From Dysgonomonas sp. 520 (GTDB lineage: Bacteria > Bacteroidota > Bacteroidia > Bacteroidales > Dysgonomonadaceae): DNA of 64,000 nucleotides. The position numbers and the translations under genes are program-made. The notes beneath the pieces were generated by a model. The model was not told where the DNA came from. It made no database searches and was given only the letters and a program-made list of their open reading frames with translations. The stretch lies in contig NZ_QVMP01000001.1 of assembly GCF_010501095.1 (NCBI RefSeq), positions 124,001 to 188,000 on the forward strand, in the 5' to 3' direction. Below, in pieces: positions 36,355 through 44,470 of the stretch (positions are counted from its first letter, which is position 1; each line of letters starts with the position of its first letter).

Positions 36355-36626
36355 TGTTGGTTTAAATTAGTCGCTGTGCGGGTGGAGTAAAACCCCACCC
36401 CTACACCACTCCCTGACCCTCTCCAAAAGAGAGGGAATAAGCACTTCCTCCTTTAGGAGGAGGATGAAAGGAGGTGTGTTTGTAGGGGCAGGCCTCTGGT
36501 CTGCCCGAAAGTAGGGGCGTAAAATTTTACGCCCTCATACCAATAACATCGGGCGAAATATTTTTCGCCCCTACTAGGAAGATATTGTACTATTTAACCC
36601 ACCGCTTCACAACTACTGATTCGCAT
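36355..36626. repeat. Interspersed modular repeat, copy C
   Basis: TGTTGGTTTAAATTAGTCG start, then GGGTGGAGTA/ACCCCACCCC, CCCTCTCCAAAAGAGAGGG, CTCCTTTAGGAGGAGG, GGGCAGGCCTCTGGTCTGCCC, GGGCGTAAAATTTTACGCCC, GGGCGAAATATTTTTCGCCC, ending TATTTAACCC and GATTCGCAT. It is the longest copy and occupies the middle of the 634-nt gap 36146-36779. The rest of the gap holds the isomerase promoter and the cassette-3 RNA. Confidence 0.85.
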
Positions 36627-36712
36627 TATTCTGCAAAGAGCGAAATCAATGACCAGAATCACCTCTCATTAAAAAATTATGGAAAATATTACTTTCCGAA
36701 TAATAATTTGCG

Positions 36713-36720
36713 TATATTTG
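36713..36720 (+). promoter_or_regulatory. -7 element of cassette-3 small RNA
   Basis: TATATTTG on the plus strand, exactly 30 nt before GTCACT, as in cassette 2. The ten bases ATTGATAATA between them are identical to cassette 2. No -33 TTTG at the right distance. Confidence 0.55.
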
Positions 36721-36725
36721 TACTT

Positions 36726-36781
36726 TAGTTATTGATAATAACCCACCTCTGTCACTTTGTAAGTGACAGAGGTTTCTTTTT
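36726..36781 (+). ncRNA. Predicted cassette-3 small hairpin RNA (kissing-loop antisense candidate)
   Basis: About 56 nt. 12-bp stem (36745-36756 with 36762-36773), loop TTGTA, then TTTCTTTTTA. No plus-strand gene lies upstream, so it is not a gene terminator. It is complementary to the leader hairpin of surface gene 3 over 23 nt with one mismatch; loop TTGTA is the exact complement of TACAA. Confidence 0.55.
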
Positions 36782-37595
36782 ATCCATACTCTCTGGTCTG
36801 ATTCTTTCGCCTGATTTCAGAGGGTGAATTCCCCAGATTTCTGTGGCAAAATTCATTGAAATGAGACAGGGTATTGAACCTGTTGTCAATCGAAATTTGC
36901 TTCAGGCTCTTGTTGGTATGGTAAATATCGTGAAATACGACATTTACCCTTTCCTGACGAAACCACGAATAGGCAGACATGCCGAAAACCTTGCGGAATC
37001 GCTTATTGAATCCCGAATAGCTGTAATTCATCATTTCGGCTAGTTGACGAATGTTTTTAATCTCCTGCGATAATTTCCTGACCCGTTCCGAGAAATACAA
37101 ATCATAGCTGATATAGGCACTGAATAAACCGGCGAGTTCTTCTTCCGCATAAGAAGCCTTCAGAATACACATCAATTCTTTCACTTTTATGCCGGCTAAA
37201 AAACTATGATTTAAATCGTTATCTTTATAAGTAAGCAGTGATTTGATGTATGCGGTAATAACCTGATTGAAAGACAAGTAAAGGTTTTGATTATTATCAT
37301 TCTCCACCGGTCTATATGAGTAAAAATTAGCGAGTTCGTTGATCTCTTCTCCCATTTCAACGGATATCAGAGCCGATGCCTCCACAGCCTTTATTTCGGT
37401 TTCATATCCGGTCGGAATCAAGAATATCTTTCCTGCCGAAACAGTTTCTTCCCGATGCGTTGAAAAAGAAATATTCAACCGTCCTTTATCGACCAGAATA
37501 ACACTGCAATTTCTCCTGTTCGCTTTCCATTTCTGACCCCTATCCAGGTCAACGAACCGGATACTCGATTTTATATCCTTATCCTCAAATTTCAT
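36780..37595 (-). CDS. AraC-type transcriptional regulator, cassette 3
   Basis: 271 residues starting MKFEDKDI. Same plan as the other two: cupin-like N domain, then helix-turn-helix pair (IRQLAEMMNYSYSGFNKRFR, KSLKQISIDNRFNTLSHFNEF, GNSPSEIRR). It is more diverged than cassettes 1 and 2 are from each other, and its stop lies 7 nt before the 3' hairpin. Predicted to control the divergent surface gene 3. Confidence 0.9.
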   Translation of the reverse strand: MKFEDKDIKSSIRFVDLDRGQKWKANRRNCSVILVDKGRLNISFSTHREETVSAGKIFLIPTGYETEIKAVEASALISVEMGEEINELANFYSYRPVENDNNQNLYLSFNQVITAYIKSLLTYKDNDLNHSFLAGIKVKELMCILKASYAEEELAGLFSAYISYDLYFSERVRKLSQEIKNIRQLAEMMNYSYSGFNKRFRKVFGMSAYSWFRQERVNVVFHDIYHTNKSLKQISIDNRFNTLSHFNEFCHRNLGNSPSEIRRKNQTREYG

Positions 37596-37961
37596 GTTTT
37601 AATGTTGTTTAAGCATCTGTTACTGTGCGTGTTTAAAGAATATCTAACAAATATTTTATCATCATTTTTTGAGACGACGACTTAAACACCACATTTTCAG
37701 TAGTGTCTGTTTTTTTTCGGTCTGCTTCTTTTTCTAAAAAAAACGTTTTTCTTATTCGATACACTTTTTGTTAAACATCACCCACCTATGCGATCTGTAA
37801 GTCGTTAATAAACAACCTATTGTAAATCAAATCTGAAATTTCCGTCACTTACAAAGTGACAGAACACATAAACAACACAACATCAACACCTTAGCATTAT
37901 TCAGAAAAAGAAAAAACAGACAAAAACAAAAAACTAACACGAAAAACAACATTTAAAAATT
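37596..37961. promoter_or_regulatory. Divergent control region, cassette 3
   Basis: A 366-nt gap with the conserved AraC-leader block TGTTACTGTGCGTGTTTAA at 37618-37636 and the surface-gene leader hairpin at 37841-37863. The 98 nt after the hairpin are very A-rich, with repeated ACAAC/AAAAAC. No gene is seen. Confidence 0.5.
37841..37863 (+). promoter_or_regulatory. 5'-leader hairpin of surface gene 3 (target of cassette-3 RNA)
   Basis: GTCACT (37844-37849) and AGTGAC (37855-37860) with loop TACAA; two more pairs beyond a C-A mismatch, the same imperfection as cassette 2. It lies 98 nt before the ATG. Confidence 0.6.
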
Positions 37962-39152
37962 ATGAAAAAAAGTTTATTATTCTTATCTGCTATTTTAGCT
38001 TGCTCCATAACCTACGCACAGGTGGGAGTGAACACAGAATCGCCAAGCGCAACAATGCACGTAACCCCCACAAAAACAGACGCTACAACCCCGGAGGGTA
38101 TTATCGCGCCCAATCTGACTCGTGCCCAACTGATAAGCAAGGATGCTCAATACTCTTCTGCACAGCGAGGAAGCATTGTCTACGTGTCAAGTATTTCAGG
38201 AACAGCAACTACCAAGACGGCAAATGTAACTGCCGTTGGGTACTATTATTTTGACGGCTCTTTGTGGCAGCCATTCTACAAGAATATGCCGACCACCGAA
38301 CCGTGGTATGTGCAGGGTGGTACAACGCAAGCAACAGGCAATTCGCAGAATATCTTCCAGAATGGAAACGTAGCCGTCGGATCGAATTCCTCGAACGGAT
38401 ATAAACTGCAAGTGACTGGTACGGCAAACATTACGGGGAATACCCGTGTGGGTAGTTTAGCTAAAATAGGTTCGGGAACCACCTTCAACAGTTCTGCGCA
38501 AATAGAACTGAGCGATGCAAACAAAGGTTTGCTTCTGAATCGGGTGGCTCTGACAGCTGCAAACGTAAAAGCTCCTGTGACCAATGCCGTAGCCGGAATG
38601 ATGGTATACAACACAACCAGTAACGCACAAGTAACACCCGGTGTATATTATTGGAATGGTGTGAATTGGATCAGGATGGTGACAGAAGTACCAAAGTCAA
38701 CATTAAGCCTATTAAATTTAACAACACATACTGCAAGCGAAGTTGGCACTTTAAATGGAGATGGTGGTGCAGTACTTAATTTTGGAGAAATAACTATTCC
38801 AGAGAGCGGTTCTTATGCTTTCAATTTTAGACTTTATGGAGGAATTGGAAATATAACAGAAACCGATGAAACCAGATGTGTCTATTATTTATCTTTAAGG
38901 GGGCTAAATCCACAGACGGAAGAAGATAGACTGATAGACATTGCAGAAATAAACCTTTATACTTTTAAACAAAAAGCGGGGAAGTATCCCTATAAAAGTA
39001 CATATTCAGTAGCTTTAGGTGGAACTTTTTCGGCAGGAGACAAGGTCACTTTTAAGATTTCACATCCCTCAACCGTACCATATCCTTGGGCTCTAACTGC
39101 AGGGGGATCGCATACCGCTGCTCGCACTTCCTTGATCTGGTGGAAATTGTAG
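37962..39152 (+). CDS. Secreted QVGVNTESP-family surface protein, cassette 3
   Basis: 396 residues: signal peptide (LFLSAILACSITYA), mature start QVGVNTESPSATMHV. After the shared opening it departs from copies 1 and 2, with a Thr/Asn/Ala/Gly-rich central region (GSIVYVSSISGTATTKTANV, YYYFDGSLWQPFY, NGNVAVGSNSSNGYKLQV, GMMVYNTTSN, GVYYWNGVNWIRM). These repeated YYxxDGxxW-like units resemble tail-fibre or head-fibre modules. It ends in a beta-rich domain (GEITIPESGSYAFNFRLYGG). No lipobox or T9SS tail. Function unknown; a surface or secreted structural or adhesive role is inferred. Confidence 0.8.
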   Translation: MKKSLLFLSAILACSITYAQVGVNTESPSATMHVTPTKTDATTPEGIIAPNLTRAQLISKDAQYSSAQRGSIVYVSSISGTATTKTANVTAVGYYYFDGSLWQPFYKNMPTTEPWYVQGGTTQATGNSQNIFQNGNVAVGSNSSNGYKLQVTGTANITGNTRVGSLAKIGSGTTFNSSAQIELSDANKGLLLNRVALTAANVKAPVTNAVAGMMVYNTTSNAQVTPGVYYWNGVNWIRMVTEVPKSTLSLLNLTTHTASEVGTLNGDGGAVLNFGEITIPESGSYAFNFRLYGGIGNITETDETRCVYYLSLRGLNPQTEEDRLIDIAEINLYTFKQKAGKYPYKSTYSVALGGTFSAGDKVTFKISHPSTVPYPWALTAGGSHTAARTSLIWWKL

Positions 39153-39176
39153 CCTACAAAAAAAATACATTTTATC

Positions 39177-39220
39177 AAAGGACACAGATTCATTACCGAG
39201 TTGTGTCCTTTGTCTTTTTT
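39177..39220 (+). terminator. Terminator of surface gene 3
   Basis: AAAGGACACA/TGTGTCCTTT stem (39177-39186 with 39202-39211) followed by GTCTTTTTTT on the plus strand. Confidence 0.8.
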
Positions 39221-39260
39221 TAATATCTTCGTATCTGAATATAACTTAAAAAACTGCATC

Positions 39261-39932
39261 ATGCTATCTCACTTATTACTATCTATCTTGGTTGGTCTAT
39301 TGACTTTAGTTGCTCTCGGTTTTACTATCGGAGGATTGGTTAAGAAAAACCAAAAGTTATGGATCATATCGCTCGTAGTATTCATTGCATTGACACTGCT
39401 ATCCGTATTCTGCATCTACAAAACCGTAGTGGCAGCGATAGACTACGCCGGATCTGAGCAATTTCAGCAAGATGCAAAAAACACTGCGGAGAAACTTAGC
39501 AATACTGTTGGAGGCGTTGTTTCGGGTGCTGCTCAAGGTTTAGGTAATGCGTTAGACGACGAAGCTATCGAAAAACTGGCAGCCAAAGGAGGTAAGATAT
39601 TAGGAAAAGGCATAAAAGCAACCGCAACAAGTTTGGATGAAACCATAGGTCAAACAACAGTCTTCACAGACGAATCTATAAATAAAGAAGGAATTATTAT
39701 TGGCAGGGCAGAACAGACAAAAAGTTCTTCGAAATATGCTATCGGACTGTTTCTTGAATTCAAGAACGACTTTAAAGACAAATTGATATTGACCTCTTAC
39801 GACAGCCAAGGCAACAAGCAAGACATTTCGGAATTGAACATTGACGAAAAAGCCGGAACATCTAAAGTCCTCATTTTCCAATTCGATCATTTCCATCCGG
39901 GCGTGAGCGGCTATTGCATATTGACCAAATGA
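39261..39932 (+). CDS. Two-TM membrane protein, unknown
   Basis: The preferred start at 39261 (MLSHLLLSILVG) gives 223 residues; the upstream ATG at 39201 lies inside the preceding terminator and is rejected. Two N-terminal hydrophobic segments (about 4-25 and 33-54) are followed by an amphipathic Gly/Ala-rich stretch (KLSNTVGGVVSGAAQGLGNAL) and a C-terminal domain of mixed character (YAIGLFLEFKNDFKDKLIL ... FQFDHFHPGVSGYCI). Not recognised. Single-gene unit. Confidence 0.65.
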   Translation: MLSHLLLSILVGLLTLVALGFTIGGLVKKNQKLWIISLVVFIALTLLSVFCIYKTVVAAIDYAGSEQFQQDAKNTAEKLSNTVGGVVSGAAQGLGNALDDEAIEKLAAKGGKILGKGIKATATSLDETIGQTTVFTDESINKEGIIIGRAEQTKSSSKYAIGLFLEFKNDFKDKLILTSYDSQGNKQDISELNIDEKAGTSKVLIFQFDHFHPGVSGYCILTK

Positions 39933-40046
39933 TTCAAACCGACATCAATATTGTTATAAATCAAGGAAAGAACACCGTTTTCGAGATTTTTGTAAATAAA
40001 AAATCAAAAAAAACGCTCTTATTGCTTGCCAATTAAAAAACATTTG

Positions 40047-40054
40047 TAACTTTG
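40047..40054 (+). promoter_or_regulatory. -7 element of the ilv operon promoter
   Basis: TAACTTTG, with CTTG at about 18 nt upstream as a likely -33. A start near 40060 would place the leader-peptide ATG about 19 nt into the RNA. Confidence 0.6.
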
Positions 40055-40078
40055 TGCCATTATTTAGAGTTTAAAACT

Positions 40079-40141
40079 ATGACAAAAAGTGCTTATAACT
40101 ACCTCGTCCTCGATATTCTGCTCGTCTGCACGAATAAATGA
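40079..40141 (+). CDS. ilv leader peptide
   Basis: A 20-codon frame beginning MTKSAYNYL and containing LVLDILLV, i.e. seven branched-chain residues in eight codons (40103-40126). It is located between the operon promoter and a terminator hairpin that precedes ilvD. Its TGA stop overlaps the antiterminator strand. Its role would be to sense charged Leu/Val/Ile tRNAs by ribosome stalling. Confidence 0.85.
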   Translation: MTKSAYNYLVLDILLVCTNK

Positions 40142-40239
40142 GAAAGGTATGCATATAGGGCACTGCTCGGAAGATATAAAAAGAGTATAAAAGTAAAATA
40201 TATATAGACCTTTCTCAGGAAACGAGAAAGGTCTTTTTT
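40139..40239 (+). promoter_or_regulatory. ilv transcription attenuator
   Basis: Terminator: GACCTTTCTC (40207-40216) with GAGAAAGGTC (40224-40233), then six T. Antiterminator: TGAGAAAGGT (40139-40148), overlapping the leader stop codon, pairs over 10 bp with ACCTTTCTCA (40208-40217), excluding the terminator. A ribosome at the stop codon would mask the first strand and allow termination. One stalled at the Leu/Val/Ile codons would leave it free and allow read-through into ilvD. Confidence 0.85.
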
Positions 40240-40259
40240 GTTTTAAAAACTGATTAGCA

Positions 40260-42089
40260 ATGAAAATCGAATTACGCAGTTCGACCAGCACACAAGGTCG
40301 CCGCATGGCCGGGGCTAGAGCCCTCTGGCGTGCAAACGGAATGAAAGAAGATCAAATGGGCAAACCACTGATTGCCGTCGTCAACTCTTTTACTCAGTTT
40401 GTGCCGGGGCACGTCCACTTGCACGAAATAGGGCAACAAGTGAAAGCCGAAATAGAATCTCTGGGATGCTTTGCTGCCGAATTCAACACCATTGCAATAG
40501 ACGATGGCATTGCCATGGGGCACGACGGAATGCTCTATTCCCTGCCCTCGCGCGACCTGATTGCCGACAGTATAGAATATATGGTGAACGCTCACAAAGC
40601 AGATGCCATGATTTGCATCAGCAATTGTGACAAAATTACACCCGGAATGTTAATGGCTGCCATGAGGCTGAATATCCCTGCTATATTTGTTTCGGGAGGA
40701 CCAATGGAAGCAGGCAAACTGAACAACAAGCAACTAGACCTGATAGACGCTATGATAAAAGCGGCAGACGATTCTGTTTCGGACAAGGAGGTTGACGCAA
40801 TTGAACGCTCGGCATGCCCTACATGCGGATCGTGTTCGGGAATGTTCACCGCCAATTCGATGAACTGCCTGAACGAAGCTATCGGTTTAGCCTTACCCGG
40901 AAACGGTACAGTTGTGGCTACACACATCAACCGCACAAAGCTGTTCAAGGATGCAGCGAAGATGATTGTCGACAATTCCTACAAATATTACAGGGATGGC
41001 GACACCTCTGTCCTGCCACGTTCGATAGCAACCAAGCAAGCGTTTCTGAATGCAATGACTCTGGATATTGCGATGGGAGGTTCCACAAATACGATACTCC
41101 ATTTGCTGGCAGTAGCAAACGAAGCGGGCGTAGACTTCACGATGGACGACATAGACAAATTGTCACGAAAAACCCCTTGCCTGTGTAAAGTTGCTCCGAA
41201 TACCGACAAATACCATATTCAGGACGTAAACCGTGCAGGCGGAATACTAAGCATCATGAACGAGCTGGCAAAAGGCAACCTCATCGACACATCTGTTTAT
41301 CGTGCCGACGGAATGACACTTGCCCAGGCTATCGGCAAATATGATATAACAAAACAAAATACTGACAAAGAAGCCGAAATGCTCTACAAATCGGCTCCCG
41401 CAAACAGGTTCAACCTTGTGATGGGATCTCAGGATTCGTACTTCCCTACCCTCGACTCTGATCGTGAGCAAGGCTGCATCCGAGACATTGAACACGCATA
41501 CACTAAAGACGGGGGTCTGGCAATACTGAAAGGAAATATAGCACTGAACGGATGTGTTGTGAAAACAGCAGGTGTGGACGAAAGCATCTTCAAATTTACG
41601 GGAACAGCCAAAGTCTTCCATTCGCAAGATGCGACATGCGACGGCATATTGAGAGGAGATGTAGTAGCAGGAGATGTAGTTGTTATAACATACGAAGGCC
41701 CTAAGGGCGGACCGGGAATGCAAGAAATGCTCTACCCTACTTCATATATCAAGTCGAAACACTTGGGAAAAGAGTGCGCCTTGATAACAGACGGACGTTT
41801 TTCGGGAGGAACTTCAGGATTGTCGATAGGACATATTTCGCCGGAAGCAGCCTCAGGAGGTGCAATCGGGCTGGTAAGAAATGGCGACACGATAGAAATA
41901 GATATTCCAAATCGCTCCATTAATGTGAAATTGACCGAAGAAGAATTAAATACCCGTCGGAAAGAAGAGGAAGCAAAAGGAAAAGAGGCTTTCAAACCCA
42001 ATCGGGAACGAGTCGTTTCAAAAGCGTTGAAAGCATACGCAAGCATGGTCAGTTCGGCCGACCTTGGAGGAGTGAGAATAATAGAGTAA
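40260..42089 (+). CDS. ilvD: Dihydroxy-acid dehydratase
   Basis: A 609-residue Fe-S dehydratase for the third step of valine/isoleucine synthesis. Iron-sulfur Cys residues are seen in [10 protein letters not shown] and [19 protein letters not shown]. Other hallmarks are the N-terminal [16 protein letters not shown] and the C-terminal [21 protein letters not shown]. Normal length. First structural gene of the attenuated operon. Confidence 0.98.
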   Translation: MKIELRSSTSTQGRRMAGARALWRANGMKEDQMGKPLIAVVNSFTQFVPGHVHLHEIGQQVKAEIESLGCFAAEFNTIAIDDGIAMGHDGMLYSLPSRDLIADSIEYMVNAHKADAMICISNCDKITPGMLMAAMRLNIPAIFVSGGPMEAGKLNNKQLDLIDAMIKAADDSVSDKEVDAIERSACPTCGSCSGMFTANSMNCLNEAIGLALPGNGTVVATHINRTKLFKDAAKMIVDNSYKYYRDGDTSVLPRSIATKQAFLNAMTLDIAMGGSTNTILHLLAVANEAGVDFTMDDIDKLSRKTPCLCKVAPNTDKYHIQDVNRAGGILSIMNELAKGNLIDTSVYRADGMTLAQAIGKYDITKQNTDKEAEMLYKSAPANRFNLVMGSQDSYFPTLDSDREQGCIRDIEHAYTKDGGLAILKGNIALNGCVVKTAGVDESIFKFTGTAKVFHSQDATCDGILRGDVVAGDVVVITYEGPKGGPGMQEMLYPTSYIKSKHLGKECALITDGRFSGGTSGLSIGHISPEAASGGAIGLVRNGDTIEIDIPNRSINVKLTEEELNTRRKEEEAKGKEAFKPNRERVVSKALKAYASMVSSADLGGVRIIE

Positions 42090-42177
42090 ACAAAGCATTG
42101 AGTTTTAAGCAATAAAAGTTTTAAGTAAAAAACTTACAACTTCAGACTTATAACTTATAACTAAAAAAATATATATT

Positions 42178-43875
42178 ATGTCTAAAGAAATAACAGGAAG
42201 CGAAGCATTGATACTCTCTTTGATCAATGAAGGCGTTGACACCATTTTCGGGTATCCGGGGGGTGCAATTATGCCTGTTTTCGATGCGATTTACGATTAC
42301 AAAGACAAAATAAATCATATATTGGTGCGTCACGAACAAGGCGCAACACACGCTGCACAAGGTTATGCCCGCACATCGGGCAAAGTTGGAGTGGCATTCG
42401 TAACTTCCGGTCCGGGAGCCACCAATGCAGTCACCGGCATAGCGGACGCCATGCTCGACAGCACACCTATTATAGTGGTATCGGGGCAAGTTAGTTCAAA
42501 TCTGTTGGGCAGCGATGCCTTTCAGGAGGCAGACGTAGTTGGCATCACCCAGCCTATATCCAAATGGTCGTACCAGATACGCCGAGCCGAAGATATTCCG
42601 GCTGCCGTAGCACGAGCTTTCCACATCGCATCCACAGGACGACCGGGTCCCGTTGTGCTCGATATAGCCAAGGATGCCCAGTTTGGAAAACTGGACTTCA
42701 AATATGAAAAAATAAATTTTCTTCGCAGCTATCAGCCCAAGCCCGACATTAAGGATGAACAAATAGAAGCCGCCGCCCAAATAATCAATGAGGCTAAAAA
42801 GCCTTTGGCACTGGTGGGTCAGGGTGTAATATTGGGCAAAGCCGAAGAAGAGTTGAAAGCATTTCTCGAAAAAGCCAATATACCTGCCGCTTCTACGATT
42901 CTGGGATTGTCTGCCCTACCGTCCGACTATCCGTTGCTCATGGGCATGTTGGGTATGCATGGCAATATAGCACCCAACATGAAAACGAACGAATGTGACG
43001 TGCTTATCGCCATAGGTATGCGTTTCGACGACCGGGTTACGGGCGATTTGAATACGTATGCGAAACAAGCGAAGATTATTCATTTCGATATCGACTCTTC
43101 CGAAATGGACAAGAATGTGAAAACAACAGCTCGTGTTTTGGGAGATGTAAAGGAATCTTTGCCTAAAGTTACCGAGCTACTGAGAGAAGCCGATCACAGG
43201 CAATGGATTGAAGAATTTAAGCCTCACTACGAAAAAGAATACAATATCGTTATAAAGAACGAATTATACCCGGAGTCAGGTCCCCTGAAAATGGGCGAAG
43301 TTATCAACCGGGTATCCGAGGCCACACACAACGATGCCATCCTGGTTACGGATGTTGGTCAACAACAAATGATGGGCGTTCGCTATTTCAAATACAACCA
43401 AACCAGAAGCGTGGTCACATCGGGAGGACTGGGCACAATGGGATTCGGACTGCCGGCTGCAGTCGGGGCAAAGTTTGGAAGACCCGACAGAACTGTTTGC
43501 CTTTTCGTAGGCGACGGCGGTTTCCAGATGACCATACAAGAGCTTGGAACAATCATGCAATACGACATTGATGTGAAAATCATCATCCTGAACAATCATT
43601 TTCTGGGTATGGTGCGCCAGTGGCAGGAATTATTTTTCGACGAAAGATATTCCGAAACCAACATGAAAAACCCTAACTTTGTGCAGATAGCTCAGGCATA
43701 CAACATTCCGTCGAAGAAAATCGGCCGAAGGGAAGACCTCGACTCTGCCATATCGGAAATGTTGAATCACAAAGGAGCATACCTGCTCGACATTGATGTT
43801 GAAACCAAAGGAATGGTTTATCCGATGATTCCTGCCGGAACATGCGTAACGAACATACTTTTGGGAAATGAATAA
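42178..43875 (+). CDS. ilvB: Acetolactate synthase large subunit
   Basis: A 565-residue TPP enzyme. N domain GYPGGAIMPVFDA and HEQGATHAAQGYAR (catalytic Glu region); the TPP-binding motif runs from GDGGFQMTIQELGT to NNHFLGMVRQW. It condenses pyruvate, or pyruvate with 2-ketobutyrate. It is 88 nt after ilvD and overlaps ilvN by 8 nt, matching the 1:1 large/small subunit complex. Confidence 0.98.
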   Translation: MSKEITGSEALILSLINEGVDTIFGYPGGAIMPVFDAIYDYKDKINHILVRHEQGATHAAQGYARTSGKVGVAFVTSGPGATNAVTGIADAMLDSTPIIVVSGQVSSNLLGSDAFQEADVVGITQPISKWSYQIRRAEDIPAAVARAFHIASTGRPGPVVLDIAKDAQFGKLDFKYEKINFLRSYQPKPDIKDEQIEAAAQIINEAKKPLALVGQGVILGKAEEELKAFLEKANIPAASTILGLSALPSDYPLLMGMLGMHGNIAPNMKTNECDVLIAIGMRFDDRVTGDLNTYAKQAKIIHFDIDSSEMDKNVKTTARVLGDVKESLPKVTELLREADHRQWIEEFKPHYEKEYNIVIKNELYPESGPLKMGEVINRVSEATHNDAILVTDVGQQQMMGVRYFKYNQTRSVVTSGGLGTMGFGLPAAVGAKFGRPDRTVCLFVGDGGFQMTIQELGTIMQYDIDVKIIILNNHFLGMVRQWQELFFDERYSETNMKNPNFVQIAQAYNIPSKKIGRREDLDSAISEMLNHKGAYLLDIDVETKGMVYPMIPAGTCVTNILLGNE

Positions 43876-44437
43876 ACAATCAGAACCTATGGAAGAAAAA
43901 AAATTATATACGGTAACCATCTTTTCCGAAAACACGGTTGGACTGCTAGGTCAGGTGACAACTGTTTTCATTCGCCGCCAGTTGAATATAGAAACACTTT
44001 CGGTGTCGCCGTCGGCAATCCCCGGAATACATAAATTCACGATCACCGTGATCACAGACAGGGAAACAATAGAAAAAGTTGTCAAACAAATAGATAAGCG
44101 TGTGGATGTGTTGAAATCATACTTCAACACCGACGAAGAATTGGTGCATCAGGAAATAGCACTTTATAAATTGTCTACCCCCGATTTTCTGAAATTGGGA
44201 TCGGTGGAAGACCTTATCCGTAAATACAATATCCGCATTCTGGACATTAACGAGAACAGCATTGTATTGCACAAAACAGGGCACTACGAAGAAACTCAAG
44301 GTTTGTTCAACGAACTGAGCAAGACAATCGGGGTCTTGCAATTTATACGTTCGGGACGAATAGCCATCACAAAATCGAAGATAGAACGCCTGAGCGATAT
44401 GCTTAAAGGACGTGAGGAGAAACGGAAAAACCTGTAA
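43868..44437 (+). CDS. ilvN: Acetolactate synthase small (regulatory) subunit
   Basis: 189 residues from 43868, or 182 from 43889 (MEEKKLYTV). The first is favoured by the ATGAATAA overlap with ilvB. ACT domain at the N terminus (TVTIFSENTVGLLGQVTTVF, then SVSPSAIPGIHKFTITV) and a second ALS_ss C-terminal domain. It confers valine feedback inhibition on the large subunit. Confidence 0.96.
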   Translation: MNKQSEPMEEKKLYTVTIFSENTVGLLGQVTTVFIRRQLNIETLSVSPSAIPGIHKFTITVITDRETIEKVVKQIDKRVDVLKSYFNTDEELVHQEIALYKLSTPDFLKLGSVEDLIRKYNIRILDINENSIVLHKTGHYEETQGLFNELSKTIGVLQFIRSGRIAITKSKIERLSDMLKGREEKRKNL

Positions 44438-44470
44438 GATATAAATAAAACAACACGAAAAAACACACTG

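Noticed and set aside
39960-40078. T-box or other riboswitch before ilvD
   Set aside because: The leader peptide and competing hairpins explain the region fully and there is no T-box sequence.
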